Positions 53,126 through 62,430 are shown, numbered from the stretch's first letter. The stretch is 64,000 nt of DNA from Vicingaceae bacterium (GCA_018402765.1 JAGYIE010000001.1:62001-126000); one strand, 5' to 3'. The notes: generated by a model from the sequence alone, not told the origin. Program-made: numbers and translations.

Positions 53126-53135
53126 TATAAGTGAT

Positions 53136-53843
53136 ATGAGCGAGAAATTAGAAGTTCCAAGTTGTTCCAAATGTAACGCACGCCACCAATCTGTATTCTG
53201 CAGTCTTAACTCTGAGCAGCTGATTGACTTAGATAGTGAGAAAGGATGTGACTTTTATAAAAAGGGTGAACAAATCTTTAAAGAGGGCGGATATTCTAGG
53301 GGTCTTTTCTGTGTTAACAAAGGCAAGATAAAAATAGTTAGAATGGGACAATCTGGTAAAGAGCAGATTGTTCGTTTTGCAAAGGCGGGAGATATAATGG
53401 GCTATAATTCCATGCTAAGCAAAAGGCAACTTAGTGCTTCGGCAATAGCCTTAGAAGATTCTGCAGTATGTTTTATTCCATCTCACGATTTTTTTGATTT
53501 AATTAGAAGCGAACCAAATTTTAGTTTGAAATTATTAGAACTAACCGCAAAAAATTGGAATGATGCATCTCGATTGATTACTGATATGGCTCAAAAAACA
53601 ACACGGCAGCGATTAGCAGAAATGTTGTTATGGCTAAAAGAGACTTTTGGATTAGATGAAAATGACTGTATTGACGTTAATTTAACGCGAGAAGAAATCG
53701 CCAATATGGTAGGAACTGCAACTGAATCGTTAATTCGTTTGATAGGGGATTTGAAAAAAAATAAGCTCATCAGCCTTGAAGGTAAACGAATTAAACTTTT
53801 AGATATTCACGGTTTGGTTATGATTGCTGACTTAATCGATTAA
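53136..53843 (+). CDS. Crp/Fnr-family transcriptional regulator with N-terminal cysteines
   Basis: About 235 residues from the ATG at 53136; an upstream in-frame ATG at 53112 lies inside the operator. The N-terminus has C10, C13 and C22 (CSKC...FC), and more Cys follow (KGCDF, LFCVN, AVCFI), so an oxygen-sensing iron-sulfur cluster as in FNR is plausible. A cyclic-nucleotide-like beta-roll domain precedes the HTH LTREEIANMVGTATESLIRLI (about 190-210). Encoded beside cbb3 genes, it is the likely regulator of the three operators found here. Confidence 0.9.
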   Translation: MSEKLEVPSCSKCNARHQSVFCSLNSEQLIDLDSEKGCDFYKKGEQIFKEGGYSRGLFCVNKGKIKIVRMGQSGKEQIVRFAKAGDIMGYNSMLSKRQLSASAIALEDSAVCFIPSHDFFDLIRSEPNFSLKLLELTAKNWNDASRLITDMAQKTTRQRLAEMLLWLKETFGLDENDCIDVNLTREEIANMVGTATESLIRLIGDLKKNKLISLEGKRIKLLDIHGLVMIADLID

Positions 53844-53844
53844 T

Positions 53845-54363
53845 CTATTTTTTTAATAAAATTCTTAGTGTGGCAGCAACTCCAGGAGTTAAGCTTTCGG
53901 TATAATGCTCTTCTGTGAGAAGTTCCAAATCATGCTCTAATTCTGGATACTTTTTTGCAATTCTGTGCATTGCTTTAAATGCGGTTATTCTAGTAGATGG
54001 TTTTTTTGATAGATTTTCCCAAATAGACATACATTCATCAAAAAGAAAACCCTCAAATGATTCTTCAAGCTCGATTAATTCTAGATTTTTAATTAATTCT
54101 CGTTGATGGCCATCCTCTTTTCCACGAATCGCTTTTGTTATCCTTATTGCTTCAGCAGATATTCGCTCATCATTTTTTGTTAAACAACTTCTTAAAACCC
54201 AAGCTGCCCTCCAAGCTAGGGGCTCGTTAGACAAAAGTGAAAATGATAAAAAAGCTTTAAAACTTTCTTTGTCATTATTTAACTTATTTATTATTAATTG
54301 TTTTTGTGTTTTATCTCGAAACAATTCCATTAACAAAGAAGTTGTTTTTTCTTTTTCAATCAT
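53845..54363 (-). CDS. Helical-repeat (HEAT-like) protein
   Basis: A 172-residue, probably all-helical protein with patterns such as PLAWRAAWVLRSCL, RITAFKAMHRIAKKYPELE and TPGVAATLRILLKK, resembling HEAT repeats. No signal peptide or catalytic motif is seen. It is convergent with the fnr-like gene (1 bp gap) and 6 bp after the lipoprotein gene. Function unknown. Confidence 0.65.
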   Translation of the reverse strand: MIEKEKTTSLLMELFRDKTQKQLIINKLNNDKESFKAFLSFSLLSNEPLAWRAAWVLRSCLTKNDERISAEAIRITKAIRGKEDGHQRELIKNLELIELEESFEGFLFDECMSIWENLSKKPSTRITAFKAMHRIAKKYPELEHDLELLTEEHYTESLTPGVAATLRILLKK

Positions 54364-54369
54364 CGTTCT

Positions 54370-54972
54370 TTAAGGGATAATAATACCTTTTAAAAATTCT
54401 TTGCTATCATGCTCAGCTAAATTGAGTTCATGTGCAATAACTGTTTCCCCAGATTTATTAATAAAGAAAACCGTTTTGTAAAAAGAGTCTTCATTATTTA
54501 CAATGAATTTGTGTTTCATCATTACCACGCTCATCTCACCTAAATCCTCAAATTTACTATCAAAAAGTTCAATTTTAATGGTTGCATCAGCTTCCATAAT
54601 TAGATCATATTGATGTGCTTGAGCACTTTTAAGTTTATTAAAAGTCAGTTCATTAAAAACTGGGGAATTTCTAGAATTGAGTAGAAGTAAGTAATGAAAT
54701 TTACTTTTTTCATCTTTTAAGATGTCTAGTGTTTGATCGCCTCTTTGTAAGTCATAAAATGAGCTAACAAGCACACTATATTTTACATCATCTAGTTTAT
54801 CGTTATATAATGATGCTATTTTATCCGATGGTATCGGTTGGTAATTTTTTGGTATAGGAAGAGTTATGGTTTCATTTATGAATTGGTAATGCTCTAGCTT
54901 TTGGTTTCCACACGCCAATAGTGTAAGTAATAAAATAGCAATTAATAAATTAGTAAGAATCGGGTACTTCAC
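54370..54972 (-). CDS. Putative lipoprotein
   Basis: A 200-residue protein starting at GTG. The N-terminus MKYPILTNLLIAILLLTLLAC is a signal with lipobox LLAC, cleavage before the Cys at 21. The mature part has an alternating strand pattern (YSVLVSSFY, IKIELF, SVVMMKHKFIV, YKTVFFIN), probably a small beta-rich domain. I do not recognise the family. It is 57 bp after the CIA30-like gene. Confidence 0.65.
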   Translation of the reverse strand: MKYPILTNLLIAILLLTLLACGNQKLEHYQFINETITLPIPKNYQPIPSDKIASLYNDKLDDVKYSVLVSSFYDLQRGDQTLDILKDEKSKFHYLLLLNSRNSPVFNELTFNKLKSAQAHQYDLIMEADATIKIELFDSKFEDLGEMSVVMMKHKFIVNNEDSFYKTVFFINKSGETVIAHELNLAEHDSKEFLKGIIIP

Positions 54973-55029
54973 CTTTATAAAATTTAAATGAAGTTTAAAA
55001 GTATCTAAAATGTAGCTAATGTTAGGTAT

Positions 55030-55542
55030 TTACATAAATTCAATTTCAATAATTTCTAATTCAAATTTTTCCGCTTTTTTATTCCCAATCAACAGTGCTA
55101 CTTCATCAATTGATTGATTCTTTATAGCAGGTAAATCTAAACTTCGACCCCTATAAAAAGGCTTAAAATCTTCAATTTTAAATTCAAAAGTTTCAATTTC
55201 GGATGAGGTCTTAAAATTTACTACATAGCTTTCTCTGTTTAATCGACTCGGCTTTAATCGCAATTGATATGTTTTGCCATCTCCTTTTACGGTTAGTTTA
55301 CAATGTGTGGAACTTGCTTTAACCGCTGGTTTTAAAATTGATTTAACCATGCTGAATCCTCCATTATTCTCTACTGAAACATTCCCTGAGAATATCAAGT
55401 TATTTGCTGAATTGTTTGTGATTCTGGCGGTGGATCTTCCGCCCATAACAGTATCATTTACAATTTGCCAGTTAGATGTGTTTAAGTTTACAATCATACT
55501 ATAGTTAATCAAGTAAATAATGGATATTAACAAAAGACGCAT
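55030..55542 (-). CDS. CIA30-family (complex I intermediate-associated-like) protein
   Basis: A 170-residue protein with an N-terminal hydrophobic segment (about 1-17). WQIVNDTVMGGRSTARI near 26-42 is the NDxVMGGxS signature of the CIA30 family, followed by GNVSVENNGGFSMVKS and a jelly-roll-like pattern. In bacteria the family is exported and its function unclear, despite the mitochondrial name. Confidence 0.82.
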   Translation of the reverse strand: MRLLLISIIYLINYSMIVNLNTSNWQIVNDTVMGGRSTARITNNSANNLIFSGNVSVENNGGFSMVKSILKPAVKASSTHCKLTVKGDGKTYQLRLKPSRLNRESYVVNFKTSSEIETFEFKIEDFKPFYRGRSLDLPAIKNQSIDEVALLIGNKKAEKFELEIIEIEFM

Positions 55543-55747
55543 AACAAGGTATTTTTATAATTAACCCCTACAATTCGTAATTGTTTCCATTTGGAAAACA
55601 ACTAATCAGTTATAAAGTGGATTTTAATTGAGATAAATCCATAGATCTATTTTACGTTAATTACACAATACATCTTTTAGTTCCTAAAAAGCACCTAATA
55701 TTTGGTGAGTACTTTTTTCAACTATTTTAATTTGTTAATTTTAGGAC

Positions 55748-56779
55748 GTGCACCATAAATTTAGTCAGTTTACTAGTCATATAGTCGCTTTTAGCCTATT
55801 GTTTTCTTTTAATTATTTAAAAGGACAAGACGTTCACTTGTCGCAGCCTATGCTAAATCCATTATTACTAAATCCGGCGCTAACTGCACACGGAGATGCC
55901 GATTGGAAATTAATGGCCAACTATCGCAGCCAATGGCAGAGTTTAGGTGCTCCTTTTATTTCTAATGTAATTGCAGTAGACAAAAAGTTAGTGGTTTTAA
56001 ATCAAAATATTGGAGTGGGAGGTTTACTCGTTTATGACCAAAGTGGTGATGGAAATTTAACCAACTTTGCAGTGGGAATCTCTGCAGCCTATGAGAAAGA
56101 CATTGGTAAATTTCATCTTCGAGGTGGTGCAAGAGGAAACTTTTCAATTCAGCAATTCGATTTAACTCAACTAACTTTTCCTGAACAGTATGACCGAACT
56201 CAAGGAGGATTTAATCAGCAGTTGGATAATGGAGAGTCTTTTGCAGGACAGCAAACAAACTATTTGGATATTGCAATTGGTATTCTCGCAGAATATACTG
56301 TTACACCAAAATTAAAAGCAGGATTTGGGATTACTAATTTTTACGTCAATCAACCAAATGTTTCCTTTTATGCCAATGAAAGTAAACGAAATCCATATTA
56401 TAATTATCAAGGATTTGCTAGTTATCAATACACTGAAAGACTGCTTCTAAAACCATATTTAATTTATAGTTTTTTGTCCAAAGCCTCTCAATTACTAATC
56501 GGTTCTGAGGTAAATTACACCTTATTAAATCAACCACAGAAGATTGACTATTTAGTTGGAGCACTTAGTGCTAGATCGGGATTTAATCGAAATTTTGATG
56601 CAGTAGTTCTAAAAGCGGGCTTAGGTTTCAAACGTTTAGAAGTAGGAGTGAGTTATGACTTTACATTCTCATCACTCAGGCAAGTAGCGGACTACCGCGG
56701 AGCCCTGGAGTTTGGATTAGTATTAAAAGGACCTTCTAGCATTTTACCATTTAAAACAATCCCTTGTGAACGCTTATAA
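55748..56779 (+). CDS. PorP/SprF-family type IX secretion membrane protein
   Basis: A 343-residue protein starting at GTG. A signal peptide ends near LKGQ (27), followed by DVHLSQPMLNPLLLNPALT, the start diagnostic for PorP/SprF. The rest is an outer-membrane barrel pattern (for example YRSQWQSLGAPF, LKAGFGITNFYVN, LKAGLGFKRLEVGVSYDF). Such proteins act in type IX secretion or surface attachment of its cargo. It overlaps the OmpA-family gene by 14 bp. Confidence 0.9.
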   Translation: MHHKFSQFTSHIVAFSLLFSFNYLKGQDVHLSQPMLNPLLLNPALTAHGDADWKLMANYRSQWQSLGAPFISNVIAVDKKLVVLNQNIGVGGLLVYDQSGDGNLTNFAVGISAAYEKDIGKFHLRGGARGNFSIQQFDLTQLTFPEQYDRTQGGFNQQLDNGESFAGQQTNYLDIAIGILAEYTVTPKLKAGFGITNFYVNQPNVSFYANESKRNPYYNYQGFASYQYTERLLLKPYLIYSFLSKASQLLIGSEVNYTLLNQPQKIDYLVGALSARSGFNRNFDAVVLKAGLGFKRLEVGVSYDFTFSSLRQVADYRGALEFGLVLKGPSSILPFKTIPCERL

Positions 56780-58772
56780 ATATATAATTTCAGTTTTAGT
56801 TTTTTTTATAGTACTGTCCACAAATGCTCAACAAGCATTAACTAATGCATCTGCATCTAGCTTAAAGCGATATGCAAAAGCAGCTGAACGGGATGGAGAT
56901 TGTAAGAATGGAATCAATTATTTGGAAGCCTACCTCAAACGTAAACCAAAAGATCAAAAAGCTAAATATCAGTTGGCTGAGCAATATGCTAAAAATAGAA
57001 ACTATCAAAAAGCGCATGAACTATTTAGGGAATTGGATCCAACTAAATTTCCGTTGGCCCCATTTTACCAAGGTGAAATGGAAATCAGACTTGGCAGATA
57101 CCTAGAAGCTCAAAAGACCTTAGCTGAATTCAGAAAATCATATAGAGGGGAAAAGAACGATGACTACTTCCGTCGATTGGCAAAAGATAAAATAGAAAGT
57201 GCAGAAGCGGCAGATACCATGTCTCAGCGTAAACCGAGGTATACGGTTAAACGTTTGAATGGTGATGTGAATAAAGTATATATTGAACAAAGTCCATTAT
57301 TAATTAATGAAGAACTACTAATTTATTCATCCTTGCGGTCTGATACATTTATTTCAGTAACTACAAACGAAACTCAGCAACCAACCAAACGCACATTTCA
57401 CAGTGCTCAAAAAGATGGAACAAATTGGAAGTATGTCGGAGTTTATGAGCTACATCCTTTTTTTACCGATTTTGATTTATCAAGTGCATGTTTGTCTCCA
57501 AATGGTAATCAAATGATTGTCTCAGCTTGTCAACAAGAGATTAGCGGTAAAATGATTTGCCGATTGTATTCATTACAGAAAAGCGGAAATACTTGGGTAA
57601 ATCCGACTTTACTGCCTGAAGAAGTAAATGCAAGAGGGGTTTCAACTACTCAACCAACTTTGGCTCCGGGTTGTAAAAATGATAGAGAAATCCTTTACTT
57701 TGTTAGTGAGCGGCCTGGTGGAAGAGGCGGTAAAGATATATGGTATTCTACCTATTATACAGAAAAGGAAACCTATAGAGCGGCAAGAAATGCAGGTATG
57801 AAGATAAATACCAATCAAGATGAACTATCTCCTTATTATGATTTAGCTTCTGCTCAATTGTATTTTAGTTCTGAAGGTCATCCTGGTTTGGGTGGCTTTG
57901 ATTTGTATTCCACTCAAGGTTATAAAGGCAAATGGGAAGAGCCTGAAAATATAGGACCTCCAATAAATTCGGCTGCAGATGAATTGTTTTATACTCCTTC
58001 AAATAGCGGAATAGATGGGTTTTTTACAAGTAATCGGGCAGGAGGAGAGAGGGATAATAAAGAAACTTGTTGTGATGATTTATACCAGTTTAAAAAGATT
58101 GATAGCGCTTATACTTTGTTGGAAGGAAAAGTTCAATTTGATGACAATTCTTCAGGTGATATATGGGTAGAAGTGTACATCACTTCTGTTAATGGTGAGA
58201 AACTATTTGTAAATCGAATTTTAACAGATCAGGATGGGAATTACAGTACACGCTTATTACCTGGTAAGCGCTATGAAGTTTCTACGAGTTCAGATGGTGC
58301 ATTAGCTAAATTGTATGCAATAGACTTACTTCAATCATTTGATAAAAAAAGGATTAATTGGTCACCCACATTACAACCCATTAATGACCAACCCTTCGCA
58401 ATTAAAGATATTAATTATGAATTTGATAAAGATGAATTAACCGCATTAGCAAAGTTGAAACTTGACTCATTTTTACTGCCTGTGATGATCAATAATCCTT
58501 CACTTATTGTTGAAATAGGGTCACATACGGACAATAGAGGAACTACAGCTTACAATTATAATTTATCTCAAAGAAGGGCAGAAAGTATTGTAATGTACAT
58601 GATTAAAAAAGGGATAAGTCCTAATCGATTAACCGCTAAAGGGTATGGTGAATCTATTCCAATAGCAAAAAATGAAAACTCCGATGGTACAGATAATGCA
58701 GCAGGTAGAGCAATTAATAGAAGGTCAGAAATAAAAGTAATCGGTAGAATAGAAGTGGATGAAGAGGAGTGA
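56766..58772 (+). CDS. PorE-like TPR/PD40/OmpA-domain lipid-free periplasmic protein
   Basis: A 668-residue protein starting at GTG. Signal peptide to about residue 22; a TPR-like region (35-130); a WD40/PD40-like beta-propeller (about 160-450, with LYFVSERPGGRGGKDIWY and LYFSSEGHPGLGGFDLY); a carboxypeptidase-regulatory-like domain (about 455-530); and a C-terminal OmpA domain (INYEFDKDELTALAKLKL, EIGSHTDNRGT, NRRSEIKVIG). This architecture and the PorP neighbour match PorE-type proteins that bind peptidoglycan in type IX secretion. It may belong to one of several paralogous pairs. Confidence 0.88.
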   Translation: MNAYKYIISVLVFFIVLSTNAQQALTNASASSLKRYAKAAERDGDCKNGINYLEAYLKRKPKDQKAKYQLAEQYAKNRNYQKAHELFRELDPTKFPLAPFYQGEMEIRLGRYLEAQKTLAEFRKSYRGEKNDDYFRRLAKDKIESAEAADTMSQRKPRYTVKRLNGDVNKVYIEQSPLLINEELLIYSSLRSDTFISVTTNETQQPTKRTFHSAQKDGTNWKYVGVYELHPFFTDFDLSSACLSPNGNQMIVSACQQEISGKMICRLYSLQKSGNTWVNPTLLPEEVNARGVSTTQPTLAPGCKNDREILYFVSERPGGRGGKDIWYSTYYTEKETYRAARNAGMKINTNQDELSPYYDLASAQLYFSSEGHPGLGGFDLYSTQGYKGKWEEPENIGPPINSAADELFYTPSNSGIDGFFTSNRAGGERDNKETCCDDLYQFKKIDSAYTLLEGKVQFDDNSSGDIWVEVYITSVNGEKLFVNRILTDQDGNYSTRLLPGKRYEVSTSSDGALAKLYAIDLLQSFDKKRINWSPTLQPINDQPFAIKDINYEFDKDELTALAKLKLDSFLLPVMINNPSLIVEIGSHTDNRGTTAYNYNLSQRRAESIVMYMIKKGISPNRLTAKGYGESIPIAKNENSDGTDNAAGRAINRRSEIKVIGRIEVDEEE

Positions 58773-58875
58773 TGCGTTTTTAGTTTTCCAACCGGTCTGC
58801 AGTAGTTTTTTGACTTTTTTTAAATTTCGAACATTGATTAAAAAAAGTAAAGCAGGTGGCGTCAGTAATAGATAT

Positions 58876-58912
58876 AAAAAAAGAGGTCAGTAGGCGACCA
58901 AACCTACTGACC
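58876..58912 (-). terminator. Strong minus-strand terminator with no gene upstream
   Basis: GGTCAGTAGG at 58885-58894 pairs perfectly with CCTACTGACC at 58903-58912 around an eight-base loop. Only on the minus strand is it followed by a T-run (TCTTTTTTTA). The two flanking genes are both on the plus strand, so it should end an unannotated minus transcript. Confidence 0.75.
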
Positions 58913-58948
58913 ATGGTTAAAAACCTAATACAAATTAACCAAAAACTC
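58876..58948 (-). ncRNA. Candidate small RNA in the 386 bp gap before yebC
   Basis: A perfect TATATTTG (-7 type) box lies at 58954-58961 on the minus strand and a strong terminator at 58876-58912. A transcript between them would be about 70 nt and end in the 10-bp hairpin. There is no open frame of useful length in it. The rest of the gap (58773-58875 and 58962-59158) shows no feature except the probable yebC promoter region. No known RNA family was recognised. Confidence 0.35.
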
Positions 58949-59158
58949 TGACACAAATATAAAGAGCTTGTTTGGTTTGAGAATATAATTTCTGTTAACG
59001 GAGTTAAACTACATTTAAAAGAACAAGAATTATCGTTTTTCGTATTTTAATTCGGCTAAGTTGCAGTTGAGAATGGTCAATCGAACTTAAATTTTTGCCA
59101 CTTCTTTAATAAAATGAGAAGAATGATTTAATTTGCACTTTCGATTAAATAAACAAAT

Positions 59159-59869
59159 ATGGGAAGAGCGTTTGAATATAGAAGAGCTGCGAAAGAGAAA
59201 AGATGGGATAAAATGTCCAAGGTTTTTCCAAAGTTAGCCAAAGCCATAACTCTAGCTGCTAAAGAAGGCGGGTTGGATCCTGAAATGAATGCTAAACTGA
59301 GAACAGCTATTCAGAATGCGAAGGGTGAAAACATGCCCAAAGACAATATTGAAAATGCCATTAAACGAGCGGAAGCAAAAGATGCAGAAAACTACGTAGA
59401 GGTAAACTATGAAGGAAAAGGCCCTCATGGAGTTTTGGTTTTTGTAGAATGTGCTACTGATAACACTACCAGAACTGTGGCGAATATCAAATCTTATTTC
59501 AATAAAGCAGGTGGTGGAATTGTTCCAAATGGTTCTTTAGAGTTTATGTTTAACCGAAGAGCCGTATTTGAGTTTGTAATCCCTGAAGGTATGGATGTTC
59601 AAGAATTAGAACTAGAACTTATTGACGGCGGATTGGAAGAAATAGAGGTAGATGATAATACGGCCTATGCCTATGCTGATTGGCAAAATTTTGGACAATT
59701 GGCTGCTGCTTTAGAAGAAAATAAAATCGACATTAAAAAATCAAATTTGCAGCGTTTTCCAACTTCTCCAGTAGAATTTACCGATGAACAAATGGTTGAT
59801 ATTGAAAAGATGCTTGATAAAATAGAAGATGATGACGATGCTCAGGCAGTGTATACAAATATTGCGTAA
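59159..59869 (+). CDS. yebC: YebC/PmpR-family protein
   Basis: A 236-residue protein of normal length. [23 protein letters not shown] is the N-terminal signature (Bacteroidota version of AGHSKW), [20 protein letters not shown]-like text is near 53-72, and [16 protein letters not shown] near 121 begins the third domain. The family is described both as a transcription regulator and as a factor easing ribosome stalling at proline stretches. A single gene with its own terminator. Confidence 0.95.
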   Translation: MGRAFEYRRAAKEKRWDKMSKVFPKLAKAITLAAKEGGLDPEMNAKLRTAIQNAKGENMPKDNIENAIKRAEAKDAENYVEVNYEGKGPHGVLVFVECATDNTTRTVANIKSYFNKAGGGIVPNGSLEFMFNRRAVFEFVIPEGMDVQELELELIDGGLEEIEVDDNTAYAYADWQNFGQLAAALEENKIDIKKSNLQRFPTSPVEFTDEQMVDIEKMLDKIEDDDDAQAVYTNIA

Positions 59870-59913
59870 GAGTTTATCGCGTATTACGATTAAAGCATAC
59901 TTAGTAAAAAATG

Positions 59914-59951
59914 AAAATCCTCATTAGTCGTGACTAATGAGGATTTTTTTT
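59914..59951 (+). terminator. Terminator of yebC
   Basis: A perfect 16-bp stem, 59914-59929 and 59932-59947, followed by T to 59951. It sits between convergent yebC and the helicase gene, and the reverse copy could serve the helicase gene. Confidence 0.92.
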
Positions 59952-61257
59952 ATTCTGTTGGTGGTTTCTTTTTCATCGGATAAGCAATTTTCTTCTCTCC
60001 CGAAGGTGTTGCCGCATTTCCATCTTTTTTTGGTTTTCCACCGGTTGGCTTTTTCTTCCGTTTCTTTGATTTATTCGTATTATTAGGTCGTGAACTATGA
60101 TCACCACCAGAGTTGTAATTCGGACCATCCGAAAAACCAGTAGGCAGTGGTCGTTTATCTACTTCAGTGCCGATTAGGGACTCAATCTTTTGAAAATTAT
60201 ACACATCTCTTTGATTGATAAAGGTCCATGCAGTTCCTGTAGATTGAGCTCTAGCTGTTCGTCCAACTCGGTGAACATAATCTTCAGCGTCTCCTGGTAC
60301 ATCATAATTAATTACTAGATCAATACTATCGATATCTATTCCTCTTGAAATGATATCAGTACCTACCAAAATTTTTAACTTCTGATTTTTAAATCGTCTT
60401 AGTACTTCTTCTCGTTCAGCTTGATTTAAATCCGACTGTATGCCGTCAGCATCTAAACCTAGTTTTCGCAAGTTGCGCTTAATATCATTTACATTCACCT
60501 TTCGGGATGTAAAAATAACAATGCTTCGTAAGTCTTTTTTGTCCTTTAATAGCGCTTCTAATAAAGGGATTTTTTGATCATCATGTGCAAGAAATGCTTC
60601 TTGAACCACACCTTCAGCCATCTTAGAGATAGCAATGTTAATTTCTACAGGATTCACCATAGATTCTTTTGCAAGACTTCTAATTTTAGGTGGCATTGTA
60701 GCAGAAAACATAATCGTTTGCTTTTGCTTTGGAAGGTATTCAATGATTTTTTTAATATCATCATTAAATCCCATATCCATCATCCGGTCGGCTTCATCTA
60801 ATATTAGGTGTTTTACATTGCCAAGTTTAGCATATCCTAAATTTAGGTGAGAAAGTAGTCTACCGGGAGTAGCCACAATTATATCAGCACCTTCAGTTAG
60901 CGCCGTTTTCTCTTGATCAAATACTGTTCCTGTTCCACCACCATAAATAGCTATTGAACTAATACCACTAAAATAGGCAAAGCCCTCAAGCTGTTGATCG
61001 ATCTGCTGAGCTAATTCTCTAGTAGGTGCAATGATTATTGTATTTAAATTTCCACCTTGTCCACTAGCTATCTGATGTATAATGGGGAGTAAAAATGCTG
61101 CCGTTTTACCTGTGCCGGTTTGGGCGCAAGCGATGACATCGTTTTTCTTTAAAATTTCGGGGATAGCCTGCTCTTGTACAGGAGTAGGATCTTCAAAACC
61201 CATAGCCTCCAAGGCCTCATTAACAGTAGGATGTAAGCCAAAGTCAGTAAATTTCAA
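59950..61257 (-). CDS. DEAD-box RNA helicase
   Basis: A 435-residue protein. Motifs in order: Q motif (TPVQEQAIP, about 25), motif I AQTGTGKTA (44-52), Ia PTRELAQQ, II LDEADRMMDMGF (about 152), III SATMPP (about 184), IV-VI with FTSRK, TDIISRGIDID and YVHRVGRTAR. The C-terminal 60 residues are Lys/Gly/Asn-rich and probably bind RNA. RhlE-like by length. Such helicases remodel ribosome precursors and structured mRNAs. Confidence 0.95.
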   Translation of the reverse strand: MKFTDFGLHPTVNEALEAMGFEDPTPVQEQAIPEILKKNDVIACAQTGTGKTAAFLLPIIHQIASGQGGNLNTIIIAPTRELAQQIDQQLEGFAYFSGISSIAIYGGGTGTVFDQEKTALTEGADIIVATPGRLLSHLNLGYAKLGNVKHLILDEADRMMDMGFNDDIKKIIEYLPKQKQTIMFSATMPPKIRSLAKESMVNPVEINIAISKMAEGVVQEAFLAHDDQKIPLLEALLKDKKDLRSIVIFTSRKVNVNDIKRNLRKLGLDADGIQSDLNQAEREEVLRRFKNQKLKILVGTDIISRGIDIDSIDLVINYDVPGDAEDYVHRVGRTARAQSTGTAWTFINQRDVYNFQKIESLIGTEVDKRPLPTGFSDGPNYNSGGDHSSRPNNTNKSKKRKKKPTGGKPKKDGNAATPSGEKKIAYPMKKKPPTE

Positions 61258-61391
61258 TGTGCAATTATTTTGATGACCAAATTAAGTATAATTAATCAGA
61301 TACATCATTTAAATAAGTGAGTCCTGCAGAATTAACCGTTATACAATGTTTACTTAGCTTGAAAGTGGGTTTTAAATGAATGAATTTATCC

Positions 61392-61399
61392 TATTTTTG
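61392..61399 (+). promoter_or_regulatory. TATTTTTG box directly before the DHH gene
   Basis: A perfect TAnnTTTG match ending 4 bp before the ATG at 61404, the same arrangement as at 7037-7044. It suggests a very short or absent leader. Confidence 0.4.
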
Positions 61400-61403
61400 A
61401 CAC

Positions 61404-62423
61404 ATGGATTTTAAGAATATTGACTTAGCAAATTTCGACCAATTGTTGGGGGCGAAACAAGAGATTTGTATTGTTTCTCATAAATCGCCAGATGGCGACT
61501 CTATAGGGTCATCTTTAGGTTTATATCATTTTTTAAAACAATTGGGCCATTCGGTATCAGTCATTACGCCTGATCGTCACCCAAGTTTTCTAAACTGGTT
61601 AGAAGGGTCTAAAGAAATCATAAATTTGGAGTACCAGTCACACATCGTCAATAAGCTACTAACTGCTGCAAATTGGATTTTTTGTTTGGATTTTAATGAC
61701 ATTAATCGAGTTGGGGATATTACTCCTTTACTTGAATCCGCTGAAGCCAAAATGATCAATGTGGATCACCACCAGGAGCCTACTCACTTTTGCGATTATG
61801 AATATATAGAGACAGATGCGAGTTCTACAGCCCAATTAATTTATGAGTTGATTGCGCAAACTCCGCACATAGATAGGTTAAATAAAGATATAGCAAATGC
61901 ATTATATGTTGGTATTATGACAGATACAGGTTCATTTAGATTTCCATCTACTACTGCATCTACACACCATGTAATTGCTAATTTATTAGCTACAGGAATT
62001 GACAATGCTGCAATACACCGTAATATTTATGATAGTTCTTCAGAAAGTAGACTGCGATTATTAGGATATTCGATAAGTGAGAAAATGCAATTATTTTTAG
62101 ATCATGGCTTTGCTATTATTGGCCTTTCAGAAGAAGAATTACAACGATTTAATTACCAAAAAGGCGATACGGAAGGAATTGTAAATTTTCCATTATCCAT
62201 TCAAGAAGTTAAAGTCTCGGTATTCCTATCAGCAAAAGATGACAAAGTAAAAATGTCGTTTAGATCTAAAAGCGATATTGCAGTTAATTCAATTGCTAAT
62301 ACTCATTTTAGCGGCGGTGGCCATGCGAATGCAGCTGGTGGAATTTCTTCTTTACCTTTAGCCGATACAATTGAAAAATTAATAGAACTCCTAAAAGAAA
62401 GTTTTCCAATTGAAACAAAATGA
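61404..62423 (+). CDS. DHH/DHHA1 phosphoesterase, NrnA-like
   Basis: A 339-residue protein. SHKSPDGDSIGSSLGL (about 24-39), LDFNDINR (about 94), NVDHHQEP (DHH, about 123) and a TDTGSFRFPST segment (about 172) form the manganese site; the DHHA1 domain ends with FSGGGHANAAGG (about 302). NrnA-type enzymes degrade nanoRNA oligonucleotides and pAp. The stop codon lies 7 bp before the GldI-like start, so these genes form one operon. Confidence 0.92.
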   Translation: MDFKNIDLANFDQLLGAKQEICIVSHKSPDGDSIGSSLGLYHFLKQLGHSVSVITPDRHPSFLNWLEGSKEIINLEYQSHIVNKLLTAANWIFCLDFNDINRVGDITPLLESAEAKMINVDHHQEPTHFCDYEYIETDASSTAQLIYELIAQTPHIDRLNKDIANALYVGIMTDTGSFRFPSTTASTHHVIANLLATGIDNAAIHRNIYDSSSESRLRLLGYSISEKMQLFLDHGFAIIGLSEEELQRFNYQKGDTEGIVNFPLSIQEVKVSVFLSAKDDKVKMSFRSKSDIAVNSIANTHFSGGGHANAAGGISSLPLADTIEKLIELLKESFPIETK

Positions 62424-62430
62424 TAGCAAC

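Noticed and set aside
53112-53135. Upstream ATG of the fnr-like gene as the true start
   Set aside because: It lies inside the conserved 14-bp operator shared with the cupin promoter; the ATG at 53136 gives the usual N-terminus.
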